DNA of 64,000 bases from an uncultured Drancourtella sp. (GCA_937880845.1 CALFLL010000055.1:1-64000); one strand, 5' to 3'; shown: positions 53,877 to 62,627, counted from the first letter of the stretch. Notes: a model not told the origin generated them from the letters alone. Program-made: numbers and translations.

Positions 53877-54125
53877 ATGAGTGACTTAAGTGCAACAAAC
53901 TGTGGATGCGGATGTGGATGCGAATCTTCCGGAAACGGATACGGAAACAATTCCTGCATGTGGATCATCCTTCTGCTGATCTGCTGTGGCGGATTTGGTA
54001 ACGGAGGATATGGAAACGGACGTAGCGGTGGATGTGGATGCGACTGTCTGTGGATCATCCTTCTTCTCTTTTGCTGTGGCGGACTTGGCAGCGGATGCGG
54101 TTATCATGACAACAGCTGCTGCTAA
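53877..54125 (+). CDS. Cys/Gly-rich small membrane or coat-like protein with internal duplication
   Basis: 82 residues with about 15 cysteines and many glycines. Two copies of a unit with the pattern WIILLL-x-CCGG start at about residue 29 and again at about residue 59; at the DNA level a 16-base stretch (53959-53974) recurs 90 bases later. The layout is Cys/Gly-rich head, hydrophobic segment, CC, Gly-rich linker, repeated. GGAGG precedes the ATG. Proteins with such composition are annotated in clostridia under a misleading 'chorion class' name; I infer a spore-coat or envelope role from composition and the possible sigma-K site. Confidence 0.65.
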   Translation: MSDLSATNCGCGCGCESSGNGYGNNSCMWIILLLICCGGFGNGGYGNGRSGGCGCDCLWIILLLFCCGGLGSGCGYHDNSCC

Positions 54126-54160
54126 TGAGAAATTTTAATTTAATAAACAAAGAATAACCT

Positions 54161-54201
54161 AAAAAGCATCCCAACCGGAATATTTCCGGTTGGGATGCTT
54201 T
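54161..54201. terminator. Bidirectional terminator between the Cys/Gly-rich gene and the G3E GTPase gene
   Basis: A perfect 19-bp stem (AAAAGCATCCCAACCGGAA with its partner) and a three-base loop, with T runs on both strands. It ends just before the stop codon of the minus-strand gene at 54216. Confidence 0.92.
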
Positions 54202-54215
54202 TTGTATTTTATACG

Positions 54216-55157
54216 TTAATCAAATGTAACTACATCATTTTGAGGTTTGTCTGCCGGAAGGATTTCTTCCAGATACAATACCGGGCCTTTTTCTTTATAT
54301 TGCTTCATATATTCGTAACGAAATGTAACCGTTACAAAAACCCAATCTCTCTTTTTATAAGGAATTGGTTCCTGACATTTACAGATATACCCAAGGAACG
54401 TGATATCTTCTTCGCAGCAAGTCATTACAAATCTTCCCGGTATAAAGGCCTTTTCTCCAAGTTTCCTGCCTTGATATACCTGTGCCAGAAAACAGAGTTT
54501 TTTGTTTTCATAATGCTCAGGATGCTCCATTGCATCTAAATACCAGATTCCATAATCAATCTCATCAATCCTGATCACCGGTTCATTCAGATCAAAAGGA
54601 AGATCCTCCTCGGTACTTTCCATCGGTTCTCCGTCTTCTCTTTCAAATACAATCTGGGCTTTCGGATTCATGACTTTAATGCTTCTGCGTATTTTAGCCT
54701 TGTCCGTATGATCATCCGCTCTGTTTACGATCACAAGATCTGATTCCAAAAGAGGGGCAAGAAACATATTTCGCATATTTATCAAATACATTTCTGCCGT
54801 CTGGGCATCCACTGTAGATAAAACTGCGGCAATTTCCCATCCCGGAGGCATTCTCATCTCAAAAACTCTGTCCAAATCCCATGTACCATTCCATTCTATC
54901 ATCACATGATCCGGACGATAATTTAACTCAAGACCTTCCAGAAAAAATTCATTGAATTTTTCCTCTTCTTCAATCACATATTTAATAATGTTATTTTCCT
55001 TAAGCCACTCTTCGTCGTACTCTTCTTCCCCCTCTTCACATACGAGGAGAAGCGTTGTTTCATAATCCAGAAAATCCGGACTGTGAAGTGCTTCCTGTAT
55101 AAGTGTAGTTTTTCCACTATCCAAAAAACCGGTAAAAAGTTCTACTACTGTATCCAT
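54216..55157 (-). CDS. G3E (COG0523)-like GTPase with YcgQ-type C-terminus
   Basis: 313 residues with an N-terminal Walker A FTGFLDSGKTTLIQ and a GTPase core. The usual metal-binding CxCC motif after beta-2 is absent; the corresponding part reads LLVCEEGEEEYDEEW. The C-terminal part (about 190-313) contains GRFVMTCCEEDITFLGYICKC, resembling the C-terminal domain of the YcgQ/TIGR03943 family. That family is often found with Zn-related COG0523 proteins. It lies 14 bases after the His-rich paralogue. The metal or partner protein is unknown. Confidence 0.8.
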   Translation of the reverse strand: MDTVVELFTGFLDSGKTTLIQEALHSPDFLDYETTLLLVCEEGEEEYDEEWLKENNIIKYVIEEEEKFNEFFLEGLELNYRPDHVMIEWNGTWDLDRVFEMRMPPGWEIAAVLSTVDAQTAEMYLINMRNMFLAPLLESDLVIVNRADDHTDKAKIRRSIKVMNPKAQIVFEREDGEPMESTEEDLPFDLNEPVIRIDEIDYGIWYLDAMEHPEHYENKKLCFLAQVYQGRKLGEKAFIPGRFVMTCCEEDITFLGYICKCQEPIPYKKRDWVFVTVTFRYEYMKQYKEKGPVLYLEEILPADKPQNDVVTFD

Positions 55158-55171
55158 ATAAATACTCCCGT

Positions 55172-56176
55172 CTAAATATGCAATGCCGACTGAATATCAG
55201 CTGTTTTTAAAGCTGTTCCGATCACACAAATTTTCCCTGTATAGTCCGGATGTGCATCTCTGATTTCATATTCTCCCGGAACAAGATCGAATTCGATCCA
55301 ATTTCCGTCTGTTCCTTCTACAATCCCTTTTGCTCTTAACACGGTTCCGTAGTCTGCCCCTTCCGACAGTGCTCTAAGGAAACATTCCAATTCTTTTTTG
55401 CTATATTTTTCTACCGTTTCCGTCCCCCAGCTTGTAAACACATCGTCTGCATGATGATGTTCCTCATGGTGATGATCATGCCCGCAGCAACATCCTTCTT
55501 CATGATGGTGATGGTGGTGTTCATGGCCACAGCAGCACTCTTCTTTATGATGATGGTCTTTAATCAAATTTTCTACAGTAGATGTGTGAGCAATGGCTTT
55601 CAAAACCGCTTCTTCGCCAAGTTGCTCCCAAGGAGTTGTAATAATCGTTGCCTTTGGATTTTTTTCTTTGATAAGCCCGACCGCATCTTTTAATTTTTCT
55701 TCTGTCATCATCTGTGTACGGCTCAAAACAATCGTTGAAGCATGTTCAATCTGATTATTGTAAAATTCTCCGAAATTCTTCATATATATTTTCACTTTTT
55801 TCCCATCTGCTACTGTAATAAGACTATCCAGTTCAATCTCACACTGTTCTTCCACACTTTTCACAGCCTTTGCAACATCCGAAAGTTTTCCGACACCTGA
55901 TGGCTCAATAATCACTCTGTCCGGATGGTATTCGTCAATCACTTTTTTTAAAGCAATACTAAAATCTCCTACTAATGTACAACAAATGCAGCCGGAATTC
56001 ATTTCCGTAATCTCAATACCTGCATCTTTCAAAAAACCTCCGTCGATTCCGATTTCTCCGAATTCATTTTCGATCAGAACGATTTTTTCTCCTTTAAATA
56101 CATCATTAAGGAGCTTTTTGATAAAAGTTGTCTTTCCTGCTCCTAAAAATCCTGATATGATATCTACTTTTGTCAT
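55172..56176 (-). CDS. G3E GTPase (COG0523) with His-rich metal-binding loop
   Basis: 334 residues. Walker A is SGFLGAGKTTFIKK, the metal site GCICC lies at about 62-66, and a region of residues 208-243 is mostly His, Cys and Glu (with CCCGH repeats). The C-terminal CobW_C domain completes the standard architecture. Such proteins deliver Zn or other metals, often under metal limitation. It is followed by a second G3E-like gene, so the two may act as a pair. An AAAGGA site precedes the start. No Zur box was found. Confidence 0.9.
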   Translation of the reverse strand: MTKVDIISGFLGAGKTTFIKKLLNDVFKGEKIVLIENEFGEIGIDGGFLKDAGIEITEMNSGCICCTLVGDFSIALKKVIDEYHPDRVIIEPSGVGKLSDVAKAVKSVEEQCEIELDSLITVADGKKVKIYMKNFGEFYNNQIEHASTIVLSRTQMMTEEKLKDAVGLIKEKNPKATIITTPWEQLGEEAVLKAIAHTSTVENLIKDHHHKEECCCGHEHHHHHHEEGCCCGHDHHHEEHHHADDVFTSWGTETVEKYSKKELECFLRALSEGADYGTVLRAKGIVEGTDGNWIEFDLVPGEYEIRDAHPDYTGKICVIGTALKTADIQSALHI

Positions 56177-56276
56177 GGCAAATCCTTCTTTCTTTTTCTC
56201 ACTGACTTTTATGATAGCAGTTTTTTTCTAACTTTCAACCTTTTTGAGTGTAGATTTTCTTCTTTTCTTTAGAAAC

Positions 56277-56307
56277 GGCCCGAAAACTTGACAGTTGTTT
56301 CCGGGCC
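56277..56307. terminator. Terminator between the small 52-residue gene and the G3E genes
   Basis: GGCCCG-aAAAC pairs with GTTT-CCGGGCC, with T-rich sequence on both sides. It lies ten bases from the stop codon of the 52-residue gene. Confidence 0.7.
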
Positions 56308-56317
56308 TCTTTTTAAC

Positions 56318-56476
56318 TTACTGTTTTGATTGTTGTCTTATGACTGCCTTTTTTTCATCTTTTTTGTTTACATATTCAGCCAGAGAGTTATTATTACTTT
56401 CTTCTTTTCTCTTTAACATACATTCTTCATCCAATTCGTAAACTGCATTTCCGTCAATGATCAACTTTCGTTCCAT
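56318..56476 (-). CDS. Small hypothetical protein, 52 residues
   Basis: It starts MERKLIIDGNAVYELDEEC and is followed by a highly charged helical tail (KRKEESNNN, KKDEKKAVIRQ). The start at 56476 follows AAAAGGAG; the upstream extension is not used. No known family is recognised. It diverges from the pair of hypothetical genes at 56584 across 107 bases. Confidence 0.6.
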   Translation of the reverse strand: MERKLIIDGNAVYELDEECMLKRKEESNNNSLAEYVNKKDEKKAVIRQQSKQ

Positions 56477-56583
56477 AGATATACTCCTTTTTCTTTTCTT
56501 TGCCTTTAATATATGTTGCACACATATTTTCTGTTTTATGCACATATATATTTACAACGCCGGATCTTTAGGAGAGAAAGAAC

Positions 56584-57111
56584 ATGAAACAAAAAACACC
56601 TTTACCGATGACGCCGTTTGATATGTTAGTGACAACAGAAGAGCTTCAGATGATGAAACTTTTTCTTCCATATCTTCCGGCTTCCTCTCAACGCATGTTT
56701 GCCATATTCATTAAATTTACAGAACTTAAAAATACCCTTGACTATTTTCGCGGTTTTTCCAAAGACATGGATTGGCCATGCAATATACAAAAACCTTTAA
56801 CAGCCATGGATATGTTTGAAGAAATACGTCCTTATATAAAGGAGGAAGAAGCCGGTCATCTTGACATGGCCCTTTCTGCCATGAGTATGATGGACATGAT
56901 GAACGCTCAAAACTCATCTGATTCAAAGGTCAATCCCATAGATTTTATAAAATCCATGATACCGCCTGATCAGCAAAATTTATTTGACATATACAATGAA
57001 ACATTTCAGAAAGGAGATCCTTCGCATGAACCAAAACAACAGTCAATGGACACAATGGATGAATCATCCGCAAATGAAAAATCTGGATCCTATCAAGCTG
57101 GAACTGATTAA
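56584..57111 (+). CDS. Hypothetical protein, 175 residues
   Basis: A Met-rich helical N-terminal part (MTPFDMLVTTEELQMMKLFLPYL...) and a polar, probably unstructured C-terminus. TAGGAGAG lies before the ATG. Its last 86 bases overlap the next gene in another frame, suggesting coupled translation. The family is not recognised. Confidence 0.7.
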   Translation: MKQKTPLPMTPFDMLVTTEELQMMKLFLPYLPASSQRMFAIFIKFTELKNTLDYFRGFSKDMDWPCNIQKPLTAMDMFEEIRPYIKEEEAGHLDMALSAMSMMDMMNAQNSSDSKVNPIDFIKSMIPPDQQNLFDIYNETFQKGDPSHEPKQQSMDTMDESSANEKSGSYQAGTD

Positions 57112-57331
57112 AACGGCATATGAAAAAACACGGGGAAAATCCGGAAAGTCCCTTGCACCTGTTATGATGTCTTTGATCGCCTACGCAGGCCAAAACAACA
57201 TTCGTTTTTCATCCGATGAAATCAACCTTATTCTTGATATCCTGAAAGAAGGGAAAACAGAGGATGAAAAAAAACAAATTGACCAAATGGCGGCTTTTAT
57301 CCGTGCTACGATCAACAAAAAGAGGAGCTGA
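57026..57331 (+). CDS. Hypothetical protein, 101 residues
   Basis: It starts MNQNNSQWTQWMNHPQ and continues as a helical protein (DPIKLELIKTAYEKTRGKSG). The ATG at 57026 is preceded by AAAGGAG inside the upstream gene. The first 86 bases overlap the 175-residue gene in another frame. The family is unknown, though the pair may be co-regulated small proteins. The stop codon lies in the loop of a terminator hairpin. Confidence 0.7.
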   Translation: MNQNNSQWTQWMNHPQMKNLDPIKLELIKTAYEKTRGKSGKSLAPVMMSLIAYAGQNNIRFSSDEINLILDILKEGKTEDEKKQIDQMAAFIRATINKKRS

Positions 57332-57343
57332 TGCTCCTCTTTT
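57318..57343. terminator. Hairpin containing the stop codon of the 101-residue gene
   Basis: AAAAGAGGAGC and GCTCCTCTTTT form an 11-bp stem around TGAT, whose TGA is the stop codon of the plus-strand gene. The right arm runs into the stop of the minus-strand thioesterase. T runs exist on both sides, so it is probably bidirectional. Confidence 0.85.
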
Positions 57344-57812
57344 AAAAACCTTCTTCTTTTCTCATTACACGGTTTGCCCGCCTTTTTAATGCTCCTTCCC
57401 ACTCGGCTTTTTCAGCTTCTGTTTCTATTAAGAGTCCCGGAACAGGTGTTGGTTTATCATCTTCATCTAATGCTACCACCGTCAAATATGCCCTATTGAT
57501 CGGCTTTCTCATTCCTTTAGGATCTTCCACATAAGTATCTACTCTGATCTCCATAGAAGTACGTCCTACATAGGTCAATTTTCCCCTTACTACTACAATA
57601 TCATCCTGATAGGCTCCCCTCATAAACCTCAGATTATCTACCGAAGCTGTTGTGATATTACTCATAGAATGTCGCTTCGCAACGATTCCTGCCGTTTCAT
57701 CAATCCATTGCATCAACATTCCCCCGAATAATCTTCCGGCCGAATTCAAATGTGTCGGACGTATCAAATGGATTGTTTCTACCATTGACTCCTCTACCCG
57801 TTTTTTTAACAT
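57342..57812 (-). CDS. Acyl-CoA thioesterase (YciA/BACH-type hotdog)
   Basis: 156 residues with the hotdog fold signature RPTHLNSAGRLFGGMLMQWIDETAGIVAKRHS, including the catalytic-site Asn and Asp/Glu residues of the YciA/ACOT type. It hydrolyses acyl-CoA. The start at 57812 follows AAGGAAGG; the longer frame to 57848 has no good site. It is convergent with the 101-residue gene across a shared hairpin. Confidence 0.9.
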   Translation of the reverse strand: MLKKRVEESMVETIHLIRPTHLNSAGRLFGGMLMQWIDETAGIVAKRHSMSNITTASVDNLRFMRGAYQDDIVVVRGKLTYVGRTSMEIRVDTYVEDPKGMRKPINRAYLTVVALDEDDKPTPVPGLLIETEAEKAEWEGALKRRANRVMRKEEGF

Positions 57813-57903
57813 GATATCCTTCCTTTTATCATCAGATTTTACTTTCATTTTTCATTATTTTATTATATCATGGTCTTACCAAAGAAAAAAGGAGTAAATA
57901 ACC

Positions 57904-58647
57904 ATGCGAAATATAAAACTGACTCTTGAATATGATGGAAGCCGTTACCAAGGCTGGCAACGGCTTGGTAACGAAGATTCTTCCAATACTGTTTCGGGAA
58001 AAATTCTGGAAATCCTCGAAAAAATGACCGGAGAAAAGCCGGAACTGTTCTGCGGTTCCCGTACGGAAAACGGTGTTCATGCTTATGCACAAGTTGCCAA
58101 TTTTCATACGTCTTCTTCCATGACTTTAAAGGAGATGAAACATTATTTTAACCGCTATCTTCCCATGGATATCGCTGTTGTTGAAATCGAAGATATGCCG
58201 GAACGTTTTCATGCTTCTTTAAATGCTGTTTCCCGAACCTACACATATCGTATTTCTACAGAAGAAGTTCCGAATGTATTTGAAAGGAAATATGTATATC
58301 ATTCTTTTCACCGCCCGGATGTCAAACGGATGCAGGAAGCCTGTGAATTATTAAAGGGAAAACATGACTTTCAGGCGTTTTCTTCTTCCAAAAAGAAAAA
58401 GTCCACGCAAAAAGAAATCTTTGATATAGAAATTTATGACGACCTTACAGAAATCCAGATTACCATTTGTGCCAGTGACTTTCTTCATAACATGGCTCGG
58501 ATCCTCATCGGCACTTTACTTGAGATCGGACTTGGCAAACGCTCTGTAAATGATATTTCTTCTGTGTTTGCAGGAACATGCGATCCGGCCTCTCCGATTG
58601 ACCCAAAAGGATTATTTCTTCAGGAAATCGAATACAAACCTTTGTAA
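57904..58647 (+). CDS. truA: TruA-like tRNA pseudouridine synthase with Glu at the catalytic position
   Basis: 247 residues with the TruA fold: YDGSRYQGWQ at the N-terminus, FHASLNAVSRTYTY, GKHDFQAFSS and FLHNMARILIGTLLEIGLG. The catalytic motif of TruA is RTDxGVHA; here it is SRTENGVHA, with Glu55 in place of the nucleophilic Asp. All else looks intact. It may be a second, changed copy or an active variant; the ordinary truA of this genome is not in the window. It is transcribed alone and ends ahead of a strong terminator. Confidence 0.85.
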   Translation: MRNIKLTLEYDGSRYQGWQRLGNEDSSNTVSGKILEILEKMTGEKPELFCGSRTENGVHAYAQVANFHTSSSMTLKEMKHYFNRYLPMDIAVVEIEDMPERFHASLNAVSRTYTYRISTEEVPNVFERKYVYHSFHRPDVKRMQEACELLKGKHDFQAFSSSKKKKSTQKEIFDIEIYDDLTEIQITICASDFLHNMARILIGTLLEIGLGKRSVNDISSVFAGTCDPASPIDPKGLFLQEIEYKPL

Positions 58648-58670
58648 GATGATCTTTATCCATTAGCTTC

Positions 58671-58710
58671 AAAGGGCAGGAATGATTCCAATAACTCATT
58701 CCTGCCCTTT
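58671..58710. terminator. Bidirectional terminator between truA and the permease gene
   Basis: AAAGGGCAGGAATGA pairs with TCATTCCTGCCCTTT (15 bp, ten-base loop) and is flanked by T-rich sequence on the plus strand. Confidence 0.88.
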
Positions 58711-58742
58711 GTTATTTACTCTTATTCAATTAAATATCTGTC

Positions 58743-60233
58743 TTATTTTTTTCCTGTTTTTTTCTCATATCTGCTGTAAAGAACCAGTGCTACTACAGTG
58801 AAGAGAAGCGGACCTACAATACTCCATACAGTTGTTGCAACATCTCCTGTCAATGCCGGATTAATGATCGTGAAGAAGTTTGCAAATCCTACAACTGCCG
58901 TTACGATAATCGTAAATACAATCGTAATCTTTTCATTTTTAAATACAACGAATGATTTCGGAATATTCTTATTACGTTTAAACTTGATAAATGCTGCCGC
59001 AATAAACATATAAGGAAGTGTCATGGCAACATTAACCATAGCAACCAAAATATTGAAGAACTGTGTCATTGTATCGCCACCCATTGAAATAAGAAGGATG
59101 AATACGATTACAACGGCTGCCTGGATCTTCAGAGCGAATTTTGGCATTCCGTTATCCATTTTACAGAATTTTTCAGGAAGCAGTCCCTTCGGACTTCCTT
59201 CGATCAACTGTTTCAACGGAGAGTAGCTCAATGTGAATACAGCTCCTGTAAGGGAAAGTAAGATGGAAAGTCCCATGATTCTTCCTACCCAGTTACCCAT
59301 CTGGACACATACTGCTTCACTTGCTCCAAATGCAGCTCCAAGCTGATATCCAAGATTATTCATGATAACATAGGAAGCATTTCCCTGATGTACTGTTTCT
59401 GCTGCAAGTGTATCGCTCCAGTTTGTAAAAATACCAACACAGAAAATTCCAACGGAATATCCGATTGCAACGATAATTGCAGCAATCGTAAGACCTTTTC
59501 CGAAGTTCTTTTCCGGATTTTCCGTTTCGTCTACAAGTCCGCCTACCGCTTCTGTTCCGCCATATGCAAACAATGCATAAACAAGGAAAGATAACATAGC
59601 AAGAACACCTGCATAGTTTGGATTTGGTGATTCAATAAAGGATGCTGCTGATGTAACCGGTTCTGCCAGTTCTCCGCCGTTTCCGATCAATACAAGAAGT
59701 GCTCCTGCGATTAAAACCACATTTAAAAGCATGCATGCGATTCCACCAATGGACGCAACTTTCTGGATATTTTTCATTCCTTTACTTGCAAAGAATGTAA
59801 CAAGCAGAATAAAGATTACACCCAGTATACCTAATGTCTGTGTGGAAGTCAGTCCAAACAGACTCCATGTAGATGTTGTATCTGTTCCGAAAATCGCATT
59901 GGAAAGCGGAACCATAATTCCGGATGAAATATTTACGAGCCAGATTACATAAGATGTATACCACATAAATGTTGCAACAAATGCATATTTTGTTCCGACT
60001 GATTTTTCCATCCAGGAAAAAATACCACCTTTTTCATCTTTGAAAGCAGAACCATATTCTGCAATCATAAATGCATATGGTACAAAGAATAAGATTGCTG
60101 ATATGATAAAGAACGGAATTGCTCCATATCCCATCAGATAGAAAGAACGCGGCATATTGTTAAATCCATATACTGATGTAAAAATCATCAGGATCAAGCC
60201 GGCCATTGTTAGCTTTTTTGTTTTGTCTGACAT
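58743..60233 (-). CDS. yjeM: YjeM-type amino acid permease (APC family)
   Basis: 496 residues with about twelve hydrophobic segments. The N-terminal sequence TSVYGFNNMPRSFYLMGYGAIP matches the YjeM branch, related to glutamate/GABA antiporters (GadC). It probably exchanges or imports amino acids across the membrane; the substrate is unknown. It starts 13 bases after the M18 aminopeptidase gene, so it may handle the released amino acids. Confidence 0.85.
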   Translation of the reverse strand: MSDKTKKLTMAGLILMIFTSVYGFNNMPRSFYLMGYGAIPFFIISAILFFVPYAFMIAEYGSAFKDEKGGIFSWMEKSVGTKYAFVATFMWYTSYVIWLVNISSGIMVPLSNAIFGTDTTSTWSLFGLTSTQTLGILGVIFILLVTFFASKGMKNIQKVASIGGIACMLLNVVLIAGALLVLIGNGGELAEPVTSAASFIESPNPNYAGVLAMLSFLVYALFAYGGTEAVGGLVDETENPEKNFGKGLTIAAIIVAIGYSVGIFCVGIFTNWSDTLAAETVHQGNASYVIMNNLGYQLGAAFGASEAVCVQMGNWVGRIMGLSILLSLTGAVFTLSYSPLKQLIEGSPKGLLPEKFCKMDNGMPKFALKIQAAVVIVFILLISMGGDTMTQFFNILVAMVNVAMTLPYMFIAAAFIKFKRNKNIPKSFVVFKNEKITIVFTIIVTAVVGFANFFTIINPALTGDVATTVWSIVGPLLFTVVALVLYSRYEKKTGKK

Positions 60234-60246
60234 GATTTTTCCTCCC

Positions 60247-61644
60247 TTAAGCTTCTGCTAAAAATGTCTTATAAGCTTTGACAGCTTCATAGATATCTGC
60301 TTTGCTGCTGATTTCATAAGGAGCGTGCATACAAAGAAGTGCAATGCCGCTGTCAATAACTTCCATTCCATATTTTGCCATAATATAGGCAATCGTTCCG
60401 CCGCCTCCTACATCTACTTTTCCAAGTTCATCAAACTGATAGGCAACGTTTGCATTATCAAACATATTTCTTAATTTTGCTATGTATTCTGCGTTAGCAT
60501 CGTTGGAGCCATTTTTTCCTTTTACTCCCGTAAATTTATTCATAGAAAGTCCTCTGCTGAAGAATCCGGAACTCCGTTTTTCATAACATTCTGCATAAAG
60601 AGGATCATATGCGGCACTTACATCTGAAGAAAGCATATGGGACGCTGCCAGAGCACGTCTTACTTTCAGATCTGACTCTCCTTCTGTCAAAGCGATTAGT
60701 TCTGCAACTGTATTTTCAAAAAATCTTGACTGCATACCAGTTGCACCTACGCTTCCGATTTCTTCTTTGTCTACAAGGAGGCAGACCGCTGTCCGTTTCA
60801 GATTTTCGGATTCCAACATTGCAAAAATGGATGTAAATGCACAAATCCTGTCGTCCTGTCCGTATCCGATGATCATACTGCGATCCAACCCAAGATCTCT
60901 TGCTTTTCCTGCCGGAACGATTTCAAGCTCCGCAGACTGGAAATCTTCTTCGTCGATATGATAGTTTTGTTTCAATATATCAAGGATATTTGCCTTGATA
61001 GCTTCTTTTTCACTTTCATCCAGACTATCACATGCCTGTAAAGGTGTGTTTCCGATCAGTAAATCAAGATTTTCTCCTTCAATTACTTTTGATGCAGGTT
61101 TTTCCATCTGTCCTGCTGCAAGATGAACCAAAATATCCGTAACGGCAAAAACCGGATCTGTTTCATTTTCACCAATGCAGATATTTACGGTTTCTCCGCT
61201 CTTTAGCACAACTACGCCGTGAAGAGAAAGCGGCTGTGCAACCCATTGATATTTTTTAATTCCGCCATAATAATGTGTATCCAGATATGCAAATCCTTCT
61301 TTTTCATATAATGGATTCTGCTTTACGTCGATTCTAGGAGAATCAATATGTGCGCCAAGAATGTTCATTCCTTTTGATATCGGTTCTTCTCCGATCTGGA
61401 ACATTGCGATCATTTTATTCATGCACACAGCATACACCTTGTCACCTTTTTGCAGATTTTCACCCTTTTCAATTACTTCCTGCAAATCTTTGTAACCGGC
61501 TTCTTTTGCCATTTCCACCGCAAGAGAAACACATTCCCGTTCGGTTTTTCCTGCATTCAGGCACTGTTTGTACCTTTCACAAACAGTATTTAACTCTTTC
61601 ATTTCTTTTTCGCCGTATGATTTCCATACGTTTTCTTTTTCCAT
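60247..61644 (-). CDS. M18-family aminopeptidase
   Basis: 465 residues of the M18 metallopeptidase group. Metal motifs are GAHIDSPRIDVKQ, VDKEEIGSVG with the catalytic Glu, and HMLSSDVSAAYDP. It removes N-terminal amino acids from cytoplasmic peptides. GGAGG precedes the start. The co-transcribed yjeM-type permease suggests a link between peptide breakdown and amino acid exchange. Confidence 0.93.
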   Translation of the reverse strand: MEKENVWKSYGEKEMKELNTVCERYKQCLNAGKTERECVSLAVEMAKEAGYKDLQEVIEKGENLQKGDKVYAVCMNKMIAMFQIGEEPISKGMNILGAHIDSPRIDVKQNPLYEKEGFAYLDTHYYGGIKKYQWVAQPLSLHGVVVLKSGETVNICIGENETDPVFAVTDILVHLAAGQMEKPASKVIEGENLDLLIGNTPLQACDSLDESEKEAIKANILDILKQNYHIDEEDFQSAELEIVPAGKARDLGLDRSMIIGYGQDDRICAFTSIFAMLESENLKRTAVCLLVDKEEIGSVGATGMQSRFFENTVAELIALTEGESDLKVRRALAASHMLSSDVSAAYDPLYAECYEKRSSGFFSRGLSMNKFTGVKGKNGSNDANAEYIAKLRNMFDNANVAYQFDELGKVDVGGGGTIAYIMAKYGMEVIDSGIALLCMHAPYEISSKADIYEAVKAYKTFLAEA

Positions 61645-61859
61645 GATTAAGCACCTCCGTTTGACACATTTACTATATTTAATTTTAATAAAAATTTTAT
61701 AAAAATCAATTTTTTGCTATTTTCTTGTAAAGAAATTTTTGATATAATATGTATAATTTGGATAAAATTTTTGCTGTAATGCAAATGTATTTGGTGATTT
61801 GAAATAAAATCCACTTTCTTTTCATCCAAAAGTTTATTTATACGAAATGGAGGTTTAAA

Positions 61860-62546
61860 ATGACAATAAACGAACAAGTGGGAAACAATATCAAAAAATA
61901 CCGCATTGCTCACAATTATACTTTAAAAGAAATGAGCGCTCTTATTCATAAAAGTTGTTCTACTCTTTCAAAATATGAAAGTGGCAGCATTCAAATCAGC
62001 ATAGAAACCATTGAAGAATTTTCCAAAATTTTTCAAGTTCCCCTTGCCTGCTTTCTTCCTGTCACTTCCGAATCAGACGACACAAAGCGTGGGGAATTGT
62101 TCAAGACTTATTATATGTATACATACGATGGCCGCAGAAAGAAAATTTTAAAAGGCATTATAGAAGAATTTTACACATCTTCTCCAAGTCTTCATTCTGT
62201 ACAGCTTTTTTATGATGTGGATCAACTTGAAAACTTTAAAAAATGCGGAGTCATTTATTCCGGTGAAAGTATGGTGTTTGGTCCATGGCAGAATTATCAT
62301 CTAAAAAACCATTCCCAGTCTATGGAAGATATTTGGATGTGTGTATTAAATACATTTTCTCAAACTGACAAAAAAACAGGCATTCTGTCCGGAATTTCTC
62401 AGTTGACCATGCAACCGGGTTCCCGCAAAGTCCTGATCACTTCAAAAATTGAAAAAGAAGATACTTTGATGGATGAATTATTATTTTCAAAAGAAGACAT
62501 TCTCCTCGCAAAGAAATATAATATTTTCAGTGTACGGGAACAATAA
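61860..62546 (+). CDS. XRE-family transcriptional regulator with unknown C-terminal domain
   Basis: 228 residues. The N-terminal HTH_3 domain (residues 5-60: IKKYRIAHNYTLKEMSALI, STLSKYESGS) binds DNA, and the C-terminal 150 residues are not recognised and may sense a signal. GGAGG lies before the ATG. The preceding 215 bases separate it from the divergent M18 gene and hold TATAAT-like boxes (61743-61760), so it may control that gene. It ends at a long hairpin. Confidence 0.88.
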   Translation: MTINEQVGNNIKKYRIAHNYTLKEMSALIHKSCSTLSKYESGSIQISIETIEEFSKIFQVPLACFLPVTSESDDTKRGELFKTYYMYTYDGRRKKILKGIIEEFYTSSPSLHSVQLFYDVDQLENFKKCGVIYSGESMVFGPWQNYHLKNHSQSMEDIWMCVLNTFSQTDKKTGILSGISQLTMQPGSRKVLITSKIEKEDTLMDELLFSKEDILLAKKYNIFSVREQ

Positions 62547-62600
62547 CAAGACCATCTTTACAAAAATCCGATGTTTGATTTTTGTAAAGATGGTCTTGTT
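62545..62600. terminator. Long terminator after the XRE gene
   Basis: A perfect stem of 24 bp (AACAAGACCATCTTTACAAA and partner), eight-base loop, followed by T on both sides. It starts inside the last bases of the gene and separates it from the convergent patatin-like gene. Confidence 0.92.
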
Positions 62601-62627
62601 TTTTGATATTTCAAAATAATATATTTT

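Noticed and set aside
53886..54107. Minus-strand ORF of 73 residues over the Cys/Gly-rich gene
   Set aside because: It is a mirror of the duplicated sequence with Ser/Thr/Ala-rich low-complexity content; the plus frame has the ribosome-binding site.
61647..61913. Minus-strand ORF of 88 residues overlapping the XRE gene start
   Set aside because: It lies in AT-rich intergenic DNA, lacks a ribosome-binding site and overlaps the start of a clear gene.
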